Notes: generated from the sequence alone by a model not told the origin. A DNA stretch of 64,000 bases from AP-15 sp963737145 (GCA_963737145.1 CAVTRO010000007.1:1116001-1180000); one strand, 5' to 3'. Positions 18,027-27,452 are shown, numbered from the stretch's first letter. A program made the numbers and translations.

Positions 18027-18783
18027 ATGGAAAGCGCCACGCCTGAAATTCCGCCCAGCTTCGCGGCAGCACTTGCTGCCGCGCAACCTAATAACCCAAC
18101 CGTCACAAGCCCTGCTCCTGTCGTTCCACTGAGCGGAGCTCAAAGGGCTGGCCTATATTTAGCATATATAGTGCTAGGCCTTATCGGAGCCGCAATTCTC
18201 GGCCTTGTGAGCTCTCTTATTTGGGTCGAAAACAAAAACTTCCCGCCCTATAATGATATCACACAAGCCCTTCTCACATACCTGGCCTCCGGAAATGACG
18301 CCAGGGCGGCGCTCTCGGCGCGTCGCTCTGCCGCCGATGTAATCTTCCGGGTTACACGCGATCATGTCGAGCCGACGATATCGGATACTGATCTAGCACC
18401 GGTGGTCGAACTCGTACGGGATCTCCGTGCCTCGGGGCGCCTGTCTACCGAGGAGATCACGACTTCTGGAAACCTGCATCACTCAACTTCGTCCGCCGCC
18501 GACTGGCGCCTCGTCCATCAGCCTCCCCGACCATCAAGCAGCGACCGATGCCTGCCTGAACACGCTCGCCTCGATTAAGATTAACACCATCGCCCAAGGG
18601 CTCGACCTCGAGTGGCTTCGCCTGATGCGAGAGATCGGTAAAGACGCTCTTGATGCTAGACAAACAGCACGCAGTTTTTGGCTGCAGATATTGCAACTGG
18701 TATTGCTTAATCTACTGCTGCCCACTTTGACTGCTTTGCTGGGTTACATCTTCGGTTCACAACAAGGGCAGCGGTCTTCGTAA
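18027..18783 (+). CDS. Two-TM membrane protein of unknown function, frameshifted
   Basis: The first part (from ATG 18027) has a Pro-rich cytosolic start, a membrane helix at residues 41-67 (GLYLAYIVLGLIGAAILGL) and a helical domain. Near 18463 the frame must shift: downstream, another frame continues LLETCITQL ... LDLEWLRLMREIGKDALDARQ and ends with a second membrane helix (LQLVLLNLLLPTLTALLGYI) before the stop at 18783. Both halves look coding, so a one-base indel is likely. Whole length would be about 250 residues. No family recognised. It lies in the island between the two cobT copies. Confidence 0.5.
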
Positions 18784-18867
18784 CGGGCGATGCCACGGCT
18801 TCGCAGTTTTGCAGAATTGCGCTTTTTCTTGCGCGACCCTACCGTGAGCGGCATCGGCGCGGCTATG

Positions 18868-19795
18868 AGGTCATCGAGGCCGACACGCTATGCGATGCCG
18901 ACGAATTGTCGCGGCTGCGCCATTTGCTCGACCAGCAGCTGTCGCACCTGCAAAGCGTTATCGCGCGGCTCGCCAACCGGCTGCAGCGCAAACTGATGCC
19001 AAGCAAACCCGCGCCTGGGAGTTCGACCTCGATGAGGGCCTGCTCGATGCCGCCCGCCTGTCGCGCATCGTCGCCAACCCGGTTCTGCCCTTGGCCTACA
19101 AGCGCGAGCGCGAGACCGATTTCCGCGAAACCGTCGTGATTTTGCTGATCGATAATTCCGGGTCGATGCGCGGCCGGCCGATCACCGTCGCGGCGATGAG
19201 CGCCGACATTCTCGCGCGCACTCTCGAACGCTGCGGCGTGAAGGTCGAGATCCTCGGCTTTACGACGCGCGCCTGGAAGGGCGGGCAGTCGCGCGAGCGC
19301 TGGATCGCCGCCGGCACGCCGCCCAATCCGGGTCGGCTCAATGATTTGCGCCACATTGTCTACAAACCGGCCGACGCGCCCTGGCGGCGCGCGCGGCGCA
19401 ATCTCGGGCTGATGCTGCGCGAGGGCATCCTCAAGGAGAACATCGACGGCGAGGCGCTGATCTGGGCGCATGACCGGCTGCGCGGCCGCGCCGAGCAGCG
19501 CCTCATCCTGATGGTGATCTCGGACGGCGCCCCGGTCGACGATTTCGACCCTGTCCGTCAACCCCGGCAACTACCTCGAAAAGCACCTGCGCGAAGTGAT
19601 CCACGACATCGAGCGCCTCGGCGAAGTCGAGCTCACCGCGATCGGCATCGGCCACGACGTGACCCGCTACTACCGCCGCGCCGTGACGATCGTCGACGCC
19701 GAGCAGCTTGGTGGCGTCATGCTCGAGCGCCTCGCCGAGCTCCTCGACGGAACCGCAGCTCAAACACCCGCGTCCGCAGCCGCCGCGCGGCGTGA
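18868..19795 (+). pseudogene. Truncated second copy of cobT
   Basis: Similarity to cobT starts abruptly at about 18868 (EVIEADTLCDADELSRLRHL) and runs to the end, so the N-terminal domain and acidic linker are missing. DNA identity is very high, with a stretch of about 150 bases around 19165-19310 that I read as identical to 16400-16550. It has a -1 shift near 19000 (KLM/AKQTRAWEF), a +1 shift near 19545 within 4 bases of the one in the intact copy, and a third shift near the tail. The metal site DNSGS is retained. It is a duplicated fragment, probably not functional. Confidence 0.85.
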
Positions 19796-19837
19796 CCTGA
19801 CCCATTCGCAATTCAGTTACGGGGACTAGGGTAGGGT

Positions 19838-19921
19838 ATGGTCGCGAAGGTTCGGACCGTCGCGTTTCACGGGGTCGAGGTCATCGAGGTCGAGACCCAG
19901 GGACGATCGCCTCCGGGCTGC
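19838..19921 (+). pseudogene. 5' fragment of a ComM/YifB-type Mg-chelatase-like ATPase gene
   Basis: ATG 19838 begins MVAKVRTVAFHGVEVIEV, which fits the conserved N terminus of ComM/YifB proteins. After a frame change the next bases read TIASGLPT, again as expected for that family (usually followed by FTIVGL). The similarity then stops and resolvase sequence begins. Only about 28 codons of a gene normally of about 500 codons remain. The match is from memory of the family. Confidence 0.5.
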
Positions 19922-20358
19922 CGACCTGATTGCGAGCGGAGCCAAGACCAACCGGCCGCAGCTTCGCCGGTTGCTCGCCGGGATTGGCCCTCGCGACGAG
20001 CTGATGGTGACACGGCTCGACCGGCTGGCGCGCTCGACCCGAGTTCTTCTCAACACCCTCGCGGCAATTACCGCCAAGGAAGCCGAGTTTCGATCCCTCG
20101 CCGACGCGACAACGGCCCACGGGCGGTTGATGTTGACCGTGCTCGGCGGATTGGCGGAGTTCGAGCGTGAGTTGATCCGCGCCCGCACCGGCGAAGGCCG
20201 GGAGCGGGCGAAGGCGCGCGGGCAGAGCTTGGGCCGACCCTTCAAACTCACCCCGCACCAGCGAAGCGACTTGCCCTCGCGACCGGGGCGAAACACTCGG
20301 CGACATCGCCCGCAGCTACAACGTCCATCCGAGCACGATTTCGCGGCTCACGGCCTGA
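19917..20358 (+). pseudogene. Decayed serine recombinase (resolvase/invertase)
   Basis: From about 19917 the sequence reads AADLIASGAKTNRPQLRRLL, then RDELMVTRLDRLARSTRVLLNTL, HGRLMLTVLGGLAEFERELI and ARTGEGRERAKARGQSLGRP, all typical of Tn3-type resolvases. The N-terminal part with the catalytic serine is missing at the comM junction. Near 20263 a frameshift moves the C-terminal helix-turn-helix (GETLGDIARSYNVHPSTISRL) to another frame, ending at TGA 20356-20358. It is a remnant of a mobile element and cannot be active as read. Confidence 0.8.
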
Positions 20359-20494
20359 CCAAGTCCCAAAAGCCGTCTTTCCCCCAGATGCGCAACATCA
20401 TCAACGGGCCGGGTTTACCTCGAAATCGGTTGTCACGCGGCTCACACAGGCAAATAATCGCGCTATCGAAGCTTGAATTACGAGGAATTTTGGG

Positions 20495-22995
20495 TTGATC
20501 GCCCGATTGCAGCCGCAGCCCCGAGGTCTAAGTCCGATAACGGAAATCGCGGAGCTTAAAACCGAAAGTGATGTTGAGCAAAAGTTGCTCTACCCATTTT
20601 TTGTGTCATCCAAGCTATCTAGGAATTCCGCCAGAATGGATAAGGACCAAAGATATATGGAGCCTACCCAAATCGATAAGGGCGCGGGCAAGCGATATGG
20701 CTACATTCCTGATTACTCGATTTGGCGGAATGGTTTTCCGCTCGTTATTGTCGAGGCCAAATCGCCAGAGGAAAGCATAGAAGCAGCTATACGTGAATCA
20801 CGGTTATATTCTATCGAAATAAACAAACGTTACCCCCCAAATATAAACCCGATAGCATACATCTTAGCATCGAACGGCGAGCAATTTGCTCTCACGCAGT
20901 GGGACAGCGAAACGGAGATCATTTACGCGAAGGCTGCGGATGTACAACCGGGCTCTGCTGTTTTCGCCGCCTTTAAGGGTCTCCTCAACAAGGATGAATT
21001 CGCGAAGCGCGCCGAATACCTCAGCAGGCAATTTCAGAGTGGACGGTTCCATCGTGTTTCCTCGTTACTCGGGCCTTCACGCGTGTTCGAGCAGATGGGG
21101 ATTAACTCCTTTGCGCGAGAACTGATCCCCGTAATTACTAAATACTTCGGCACTGAGGCGGACGAAGCTAGTGATGACATCATCGATCGTGGCTATGTGT
21201 CGTCAGAGGAGAGAGGCGAGTACAACGCGGTCTTAGAAACATACTTAAAAGATCGCGCTCGTGTTGCGGCTTCGGGCCAACTTCAAACAATCGTTACTGG
21301 CCGAAATACGGCCTCTGGTATATCAACCCAAGTCCGTCTATTCGCACAAAACCCCCACTATTACGGGCGTGTGCAGCTGATAGTGGGAGGTGTCGGTGCT
21401 GGAAAGAGCATATTCATTGGGCGTTTTTACAAACGACTTCTCCCGAATGACCATCATACCCTGTGGGGGTTTCTGAATTTCAATGTCGTCCCGCCCGGTA
21501 CGTTCGATCGTCCCGGTGTCCCTGGCGAGCGACTGGCCCTTCGCGAGTGGATAGTGGATGAATTTGTTACGTCGCTTCAGGCAGCAAACAATCTAAACGT
21601 GACCGACCTTGATATCATTGAAAAAATATTTGCTCCTGAGATGCGGCAGTTCACGCGAGGTCCGGCTAAGATACTTACAAAAATCCGATCCAAAAGAATA
21701 CGAGAAACAACGATATTTGCGGCTTCAGGAATTAACCACTAACCGAGCTAAATATCTAGAAGGTATTGCACGACACTTTACCGGCGAAATGAGTTGTGGT
21801 CTTGTTTGCGTGTTCGATAACGCTGACAAGCGGTCGCGCGATGAACAATTGGAAATCTTCGACGCTGCTCAGTGGTTCAAGGATGTCACGCGTGCGCTCG
21901 TCATCGTCAACCTCAGGGATACAACATTTGAGGCGCATCGAGAGGAGCCGCCGCTTGATGCGTTCATCAATGCGATTAATTTTTACATAAAACCACCTCG
22001 CTTTTCCGCAGTTATACGCAAACGACTAGAACTTGTGTTGGAGAACATAGGTGGCAATGAGAATGAGCTAGCACGCAATCAACGATATGCACTCGAATCG
22101 GGGGCAACCGTATTGTATTCCGCAACGCGGTTGGGCGAGTTTTTAATGAGTATTTATCTGTCCCTATTCGAGAAGGCCGATATTGGGGGTGCGCTCGAAG
22201 CATTAGTAGCAAAAGATGTGCGTCGTGCATTAGGGATGTTTGCTGATATTCTTGTTTCATCCCATATCCCGACCAGCGAGATAACAGGTGCGGCTCTTCA
22301 CTCGGGTCCCGCGCGCTTTGCGGAAGACCATATTTTGCGAGCGCTCATGCGCGGCCGATATAGGATTTTTAACGATCGAAGCCTTTACATTCATAACATA
22401 TTGGGTGTGTGCAGGAATGCGAAAAGACCGAGCAATTTCTTGTACGCAGATATTCTTGAATTTTTGATAAGAAACCGAAAGCAAAGAATCGATTTCTCAG
22501 TCGAGGGGTATGCATTAGCGCCCACCATTGTTAACAGGATGGAGCAGCTAGGCTACGACGACGAAGACGCGTTCGGCGGGCTTGTACAATTAGTGGAATG
22601 GGGATTAATTGAGCCCGAAAGTCTTTTGATAGACCCAGTTGCAGCCCTCCGACGCGGTACAAGTGCATGCTTCTGGGTTTATACACCAGAAGTATCTTCT
22701 CCGTCGCCTAGAGTACCTAATTGGCGTGACGGCCGATATGAGCTTTGCGTCATATGAAGTCGCACAGGAGATGCAAGCGCTCTGGAGCAATACGGGTCGT
22801 GGCGAACCGGGTTACATGGCGCGGAAACGTGTGGTAGAGCGGCTATCGGAATATTTCAGAGGCGAATATGACAGGCGAGTGCGGCGGCACGCCTTTTACG
22901 CTGATCTTGGCTTCGGCGGTTTTGAAGTCATGAACGCGGTTCAGAGCGTTGTGGCTCGACTTAATGACCGTCCATACGCGCGACAACGGCGTTGA
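20495..22995 (+). CDS. PD-(D/E)XK nuclease-like and P-loop NTPase protein, candidate defence effector
   Basis: A TTG start at 20495 follows GAGGA. Residues 20-160 resemble the HsdR N-terminal nuclease domain: ESDVEQKLLYP, then PD (72-73) and VEAK (86-89) in the order PD...(D/E)XK, then EESIEAAIRESRLYS. A P-loop GGVGAGKS is at 298-305. The rest lies in two further frames: from about 21680 (A run) a likely Walker B GLVCVFDNAD and a sensor-like ALVIVNLRDTTFE, and from about 22650 (C run) the tail to 22995. Joined, it is about 830 residues. GC content is clearly lower than in the neighbours. It lies between a dead resolvase and a group II intron remnant. Restriction-like or abortive defence is inference. 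Confidence 0.65.
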
Positions 22996-23215
22996 CAGAG
23001 GGTTCCGGAAATCTTTGCCATCGAGGACCGTGATGCCTGCGTTGGTGGTACTCCAGGAGGCCGCCTGATCGACATTGAGGGCCAGCCCGGACGCGTTTGC
23101 GCTCTCCGAATGTTACCATGGTGCGCATCGCATCGCGGGGTGGGATATGCCGAGGAGACCAGCTCCAGAGGGAGAAACCAAATCGGGGAGCTACGGATTG
23201 CGGTAGGGACGCTCA
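22996..23215. other. Island edge, no gene recognised
   Basis: Between the nuclease gene and the intron fragment. Short open frames exist on both strands but none has a start signal or family match. The last bases before 23216 continue the 3' part of the intron fragment. Confidence 0.3.
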
Positions 23216-23510
23216 TTACTGAGCGCCCCCCGCACAGAACCGTACGTGCGGCTTTCCCGCATACGGCTCCCACCTTGGGTGTTTGACGGCGAAGCGTTGG
23301 TTCGGCCAGGGGTGAAGAATGCGCGGTTTGGGGAGCCAGTCGTCGGCGAGCTTCCCGATCTCCTGCAACGTCATGCGGCGCTTCTGGCCGCGTCGCCGAA
23401 GCGTGCGCCGCCAGAGGTCGATGACATGGTAGCGGAAGGCCCCGAGTGCCGGCCTGTTGGTCGGCACTGCGTGGGAGTTACGGTGGCAGCTTACTAAACT
23501 ACACGCCGAT
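23216..23510 (-). mobile_element. 3' remnant of a group II intron reverse transcriptase/maturase
   Basis: Reading leftward, the frame gives HAVPTNRPALGAFRYHVIDLW, RRTLRRR, IGKLADDWLPKPRILHPWP, then RFAVKHPRWEPYAGKPHVRF and CAGGAQ. This is the maturase/DNA-binding C terminus of group II intron-encoded proteins. The reverse transcriptase domain with YADD is absent upstream, so the element is 5'-truncated at about 23500. The usual start of the block (GYYAYHAVPTN) is already degenerate. Confidence 0.8.
23237..23269 (-). ncRNA. Group II intron domain V hairpin
   Basis: On the minus strand the bases read GAGCCGTATGCGG, GAAAG, CCGCACGTACGGTTC, the classic domain V stem with terminal loop. It overlaps the coding end of the maturase fragment. 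It confirms that the true 3' end of an intron is preserved even though the rest is lost. Confidence 0.7.
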
Positions 23511-23871
23511 CCATCGACATCGGACACTTCGAACTTCGGATTGAGCGGAGCACGCGACGACCGCAATTCTACAGCCTGCGCCCATCATTGTGCGGTCAGC
23601 CCGCAGCGAAGCGGCGAAGCACCTGTAATGGTTGCCCTTGCTGAAGGCCGAAGGAGTGCGGGAGAGAGCCCATTTATCCCTTCATGGTGCGACAAACTGC
23701 CATCGGGAAAATGATAGTTTGGGTGAGAGAGATCGCGCTCGGTGGCTAAATTCCTTATGTTCAATAGACCATCATCGTAATAGCAACGATAAAATTGCCA
23801 TAATGTTCGCGTTTCATGTGGTTCCGGAAGCGCCGAGGGCCGGCGCAAGGTTACCGAACCGAGGTGGAGCG
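23511..23871. other. Intergenic region without recognised gene
   Basis: About 360 bases with locally lower GC. Possible long in-frame extensions of the following gene exist but lack a ribosome site. No promoter or known RNA motif stands out. Confidence 0.3.
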
Positions 23872-24366
23872 ATGATTGATATTTCGCTGCAGAGAACAGC
23901 AACGACAGCAAAAAGGGTTCGAGGTCGACCGTTTGCGAAGGGGCAGTCCGGAAATCCGGGCGGCCGGCCTCGCGGCTCGATGAACCGGTCTACCCGGGCG
24001 GCGCAGCTGTTGCTCGACGGCGAAGCAACGGCGCTGAGCCGCAAGGCGGTCGAACTCGCCCTCGCCGGCGATCCGACGGCTTTGCGGCTCTGTCTCGACC
24101 GCACCGTCGCGCCGCGGCGCGACCGGTCCGTCGAGCTCTCTCTGCCGCCGATCAACTGCGCGGCCGACATCCTCGGCGCAATAAAGGCGGTCGCCGACGC
24201 GGTCGGGCGCGGTGGCATCACCCCTGCCGAAGGCTTCGCGCTGTCCCAGATGATCGAAAGCTTCCTGCGGGCAATCGATGCGAGCGATTTCGACAATCGC
24301 TTGCGGCAGTTGGAGGACGCGCAGTCGGCAAACCGCCCGGATCCGTACGGGTATACGCCCCGCTAA
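23872..24366 (+). CDS. DUF5681 domain protein
   Basis: 164 residues from ATG 23872, with GGTGGAG about 4 bases upstream. It starts MIDISLQRTATTAK, then RPFAKGQSGNPGGRPRGSMN (the signature of DUF5681), followed by a helical region ALSRKAVELALAGDPTALRL and a long C-terminal helix. Members are small soluble proteins common near mobile elements and prophage packaging genes; no activity is established. Fragments of the same family lie at 55692-55851, and its first codons share a 30-base repeat with two other places. Confidence 0.8.
   Translation: MIDISLQRTATTAKRVRGRPFAKGQSGNPGGRPRGSMNRSTRAAQLLLDGEATALSRKAVELALAGDPTALRLCLDRTVAPRRDRSVELSLPPINCAADILGAIKAVADAVGRGGITPAEGFALSQMIESFLRAIDASDFDNRLRQLEDAQSANRPDPYGYTPR
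23881..23916 (+). repeat. 30-base dispersed repeat, copy 1
   Basis: ATTTCGCTGCAGAGAACAGC followed by AACGACAGC. It lies within the first codons of the DUF5681 gene and encodes ISLQRTATTA. Related copies are at 24498-24527 and 42410-42440. Confidence 0.55.
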
Positions 24367-24497
24367 GGACCTGAGCTTGAGCCACACTCCCGCTACAGCG
24401 GAAGACAGCAAACCGACAGCGGAATTGCCGCTGTTACTGTGCCCCGTCGCGGCACTCCGACCCAGGGTTTCCGCGGCGGAGCGAAGCCGATCGCTCT

Positions 24498-24527
24498 ATT
24501 TTCGCTGCAAAAAACAGCAAAAACAGC
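24498..24527 (+). repeat. 30-base dispersed repeat, copy 2
   Basis: TTTTCGCTGCAAAAAACAGC followed by AAAAACAGC, in the gap between the DUF5681 gene and the redoxin gene. In one frame it would encode SLQKTAKTA, matching the first codons of the DUF5681 gene. No gene follows. Confidence 0.55.
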
Positions 24528-24538
24528 TAGGGCCGGGC

Positions 24539-25180
24539 TTACTCGTCTCGGTATTTGATCGAGCAGCCGTAGGCGCGGGTCGAGGCGACTGCGACCGGCT
24601 GGCCGGCGGCGATCGCGTCGAGCGCGGCGGCGACGTAATTATGCGCCGTCCTGACGTCGGCGAGGCGGGTCGACGGCGTGTCGTCGATGGCGCCCATATA
24701 GACCACACGGCCGGCGCGGTCGATCACGACCATGTGCGGCGTCGCGCGCGCATCATAGAGGCGGCCGATGGTGCCGTCGGGGTCGAGCAGGAAGTCCGTC
24801 GGGGTGGCGCGCCAACGCGCGAGATCGGCCTTGGCCTCGGCCGGGGTCACATAGCCTTGCTCGCCGGGAGCGGACGAGGCGATCGTCAGCCAGGCGGCCC
24901 CGGTGCCCGTGTATTTCTGCTGCAGCGCCTGCATGTTGCCGCTGTTGTAATGCTTGCCGACAAACGGGCAGCCGTCATTGGTCCATTCGAGGACGACGAT
25001 CTTGCCGGCATAGTCGCCGAGCCGGACGGTCTTGCCGGCAATGTCGGGAGCGCTGAAGGAGGGCGCCGGCTGACCCGGCCTTGCGGTGGCGGCGGACGGA
25101 ACGGCAGTGGCGTGCTCAACTGCGAAGCTGCCGATCGCGGCGAGTGCGGCAACTGCCAGGGTCTTGCTCAGGGCGCGCAT
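24539..25180 (-). CDS. Exported redoxin (AhpC/TSA-type thioredoxin fold)
   Basis: 213 residues from ATG 25180, preceded by GGAGG. Residues 1-26 are a signal peptide ending ATA. The thioredoxin-like fold shows GQPAPSFSAPDIAGKTVRL, then VVLEWTNDGCPFVGKHY, with a single active cysteine (CPF) rather than CXXC, then TPHMVVIDRAGRVVYMGAID. It probably acts in the periplasm as a peroxidase-like or thiol-dependent reductant. It is 23 bases downstream of a DsbD-type gene on the same strand, whose membrane electron transfer could recharge it; that partnership is inferred from position. Confidence 0.85.
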   Translation of the reverse strand: MRALSKTLAVAALAAIGSFAVEHATAVPSAATARPGQPAPSFSAPDIAGKTVRLGDYAGKIVVLEWTNDGCPFVGKHYNSGNMQALQQKYTGTGAAWLTIASSAPGEQGYVTPAEAKADLARWRATPTDFLLDPDGTIGRLYDARATPHMVVIDRAGRVVYMGAIDDTPSTRLADVRTAHNYVAAALDAIAAGQPVAVASTRAYGCSIKYRDE

Positions 25181-25203
25181 GGGGGCCTCCGTCGGTTTGT
25201 GGA

Positions 25204-27327
25204 TCAACTCTTGCCGATCGCGTCGAGCACATTCGCCGCGGTCAAGATCTGCGGCAGCATGACGGGCTCGCCTCCTCTGCCGGAGTAGAGCAGATAGAGC
25301 GGAACGCCGCTGCGGCCGAATTGCTGCAGAAAGTGCGTGATCTCCGGGTTCTGGCTCGTCCAGTCGCCCTTGAGGGGAACAATGCCATGCTCGGCGAAAG
25401 CCCGGCGCACGGCGCTGCTGTCGAGCGCGACCCGTTCATTGATCAGACAGGTGACGCACCAGGACGCCGTCAGATTGACAAAAACCGGCTTGCCCGCGGT
25501 CTCCAGAGCGGCGAGCCGCTGCGGCGTAAAAGGCTCGTATGGCAATCCGTCGCGGAGGGCGGCGGATTTGGCCGGCACTGCTCCGGCCGGCACTGCTCCG
25601 GCTGGCACTGCTCCGGTCAGGGAAGCGGCGAGGAAGATCGCAGCGGCGCCCCCGGCGGCGGCCAAAGCGGTGCCGGCCCACCAGCCGAGAGGCGCAGCAA
25701 ACCGCGTCTGTCCATACACCCAAACCGCAAAAGCGACGAGCACCAGCCCGAACAACGCACCCAAGGAGTCGCCGGGTCCGACCTCCTGGATCAGCACCCA
25801 GAGGAGCCACGCGACGGTGCCGTAAAGCGGGAAGGCGAGCAGCTGTTTGACGAACTCCATCCACCCTCCCGGCTTCGGCAGCAAGCGCTGCCACCGGTAG
25901 GTGAGCGACGCGGCGAGATAGGGGGCGGCGAGACCGAGGCCGAGCGCGAGAAAGATGCCGATTGCCGTTGCCGCGGGCGCGATCAGCGCAAAGCCGAGCG
26001 CGGCGCCCATAAAGGGGGCAGTGCACGGAGTCGCGACGATCGTCGCCAGGACGCCGGTGAAAAACGTGCCCGCGAGCCCCGAGCGCGCGGCGAGCCGCCC
26101 GCCGACGCCGCCGAGGGCGCCGCCAAAACCCGCGATTCCGGACAGGCTCAACCCCATTGCGAAGAGGAGGTAGGCGAGCACCGCGACAAAAACCGGCGAT
26201 TGCAACTGAAAGCCCCAGCCTACCGCCTGGCCGCCGGCGCGCAGCGCGAGCAGCGCGATGCCGAGCGCCGCAAAGCTTGCAAGGACCCCCGCCGTATAGG
26301 CGAGCCCGTGATAGGCCCGCTCGGAGCGATGCCCATGCGCGTGCTGCGCAACGCTCAGCAGTTTCAAGGATAGGATCGGAAAGACGCAGGGCATCGCATT
26401 GAGCACGACACCGCCGAGAAACGCCAGCAGTAGCGCCTGCCACCACACGATGCTGCCCTCGGCCGGCATCCCCGGAACGGGGTTGGCGCTGACTTCGAAG
26501 GCGCGTTCCGCTCCGTCCTCGCCGCGCAAGGACAGCACGCCATCGAGGGTCGCCGGCGCAGCCGTCGCCTCCGATGCTCTCGGCAAAACGATAGCTAAAT
26601 CATTCCCACGCCGCTCGACGCGGGGGTCGGCGGCGGCGTCGATCAGCGATTCTTTGATCGGGAAAAACATTCCTGTCGGGTTCTTCAGTTCGCCAATGCC
26701 GCTCGACGGCACCAACAGTCGAAAATTATTCCCGTAAGACGCAAAGCGGGTCTCGAACGGCGCGGGAGTGGGCAGATGCCGGCGTGCCGCCGCAAACAGT
26801 GGCGCGACGGCAGAATCGGGCGCGGCGGGTGGCGCAGCGCCCGGCAGTTCCAAGGCTAATTTGGCGCTACCCGGAATGCAGATGTCGGCGCAGGCGAGCC
26901 AGGATGCCTCGGCGTCGAGCACCGCGGTTTGTCCCGCCGCCAGCTCCTTCGGGGCAGCGAGCGGAACCAGGAGATCGACAGTCCCGGCATAGCCGTAATT
27001 GCCAATGCCGTTTTGCACGAAATGCTCGGGCACAGGCCAGAGGATGTGCCCCGCCGAAAACCCGGACGGCAGCTTCCAGTCGATCGCCGTTGGCAGGCCG
27101 GAATCACCGGGGTTCTGCCAGTAAACATGCCAGCCCGGCTTGAGCTCGAGATGGAGATCGACCCACAGGGTCGCCCCGGCCGCAATCGAAGCGGTTTCCG
27201 CCAGGAGTTCGGCCTTGACCAAATCTTCCGGGGCCGGCGGGCCGCCTGCCCGCGCGTTCCCCAACGAGAGCAGCGCCACCAAAGCGGCGAGCGCCGAGAT
27301 CTTCATCACGATCGCCGCAATACGCAT
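25204..27327 (-). CDS. DsbD-family thiol:disulfide interchange protein
   Basis: 707 residues. It has a signal peptide, an N-terminal periplasmic domain with cysteines in WLACADICIPG, and a central membrane domain of about eight helices with the paired cysteines in NAMPCVFPILSLK and ATPCTAPFMG. The C-terminal thioredoxin domain carries NLTASWCVTCLINE. This layout moves electrons from the cytosol across the inner membrane to periplasmic thiols. ATG at 27327 is chosen for the GGAGCGGGG just upstream. A linker before the last domain has a 15-base unit repeated three times. It forms an operon with the redoxin gene downstream. Confidence 0.9.
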   Translation of the reverse strand: MRIAAIVMKISALAALVALLSLGNARAGGPPAPEDLVKAELLAETASIAAGATLWVDLHLELKPGWHVYWQNPGDSGLPTAIDWKLPSGFSAGHILWPVPEHFVQNGIGNYGYAGTVDLLVPLAAPKELAAGQTAVLDAEASWLACADICIPGSAKLALELPGAAPPAAPDSAVAPLFAAARRHLPTPAPFETRFASYGNNFRLLVPSSGIGELKNPTGMFFPIKESLIDAAADPRVERRGNDLAIVLPRASEATAAPATLDGVLSLRGEDGAERAFEVSANPVPGMPAEGSIVWWQALLLAFLGGVVLNAMPCVFPILSLKLLSVAQHAHGHRSERAYHGLAYTAGVLASFAALGIALLALRAGGQAVGWGFQLQSPVFVAVLAYLLFAMGLSLSGIAGFGGALGGVGGRLAARSGLAGTFFTGVLATIVATPCTAPFMGAALGFALIAPAATAIGIFLALGLGLAAPYLAASLTYRWQRLLPKPGGWMEFVKQLLAFPLYGTVAWLLWVLIQEVGPGDSLGALFGLVLVAFAVWVYGQTRFAAPLGWWAGTALAAAGGAAAIFLAASLTGAVPAGAVPAGAVPAKSAALRDGLPYEPFTPQRLAALETAGKPVFVNLTASWCVTCLINERVALDSSAVRRAFAEHGIVPLKGDWTSQNPEITHFLQQFGRSGVPLYLLYSGRGGEPVMLPQILTAANVLDAIGKS
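25571..25615 (-). repeat. 15-base tandem repeat, three copies, in the dsbD-like gene
   Basis: GCCGGCACTGCTCCG occurs twice exactly and once with one change. In the protein it encodes the repeated unit GAVPA in the linker before the C-terminal thioredoxin domain. Unit number could vary between strains. Confidence 0.85.
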
Positions 27328-27452
27328 CCCCGCTCCGCCACGATCCGCTGCATCGGCCGAGTATACCGACAAATAAGCTTGACCCGAATGCCTTCCAGCC
27401 GCACTTGCAAGCGGAGCAAGAGCAACCGCTTCCTGGCAGGACAAGAGGAGCT

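Noticed and set aside
25571..25615. Possible CRISPR-like repeat
   Set aside because: Tandem 15-base units without spacers, inside a coding linker; a simple coding repeat.
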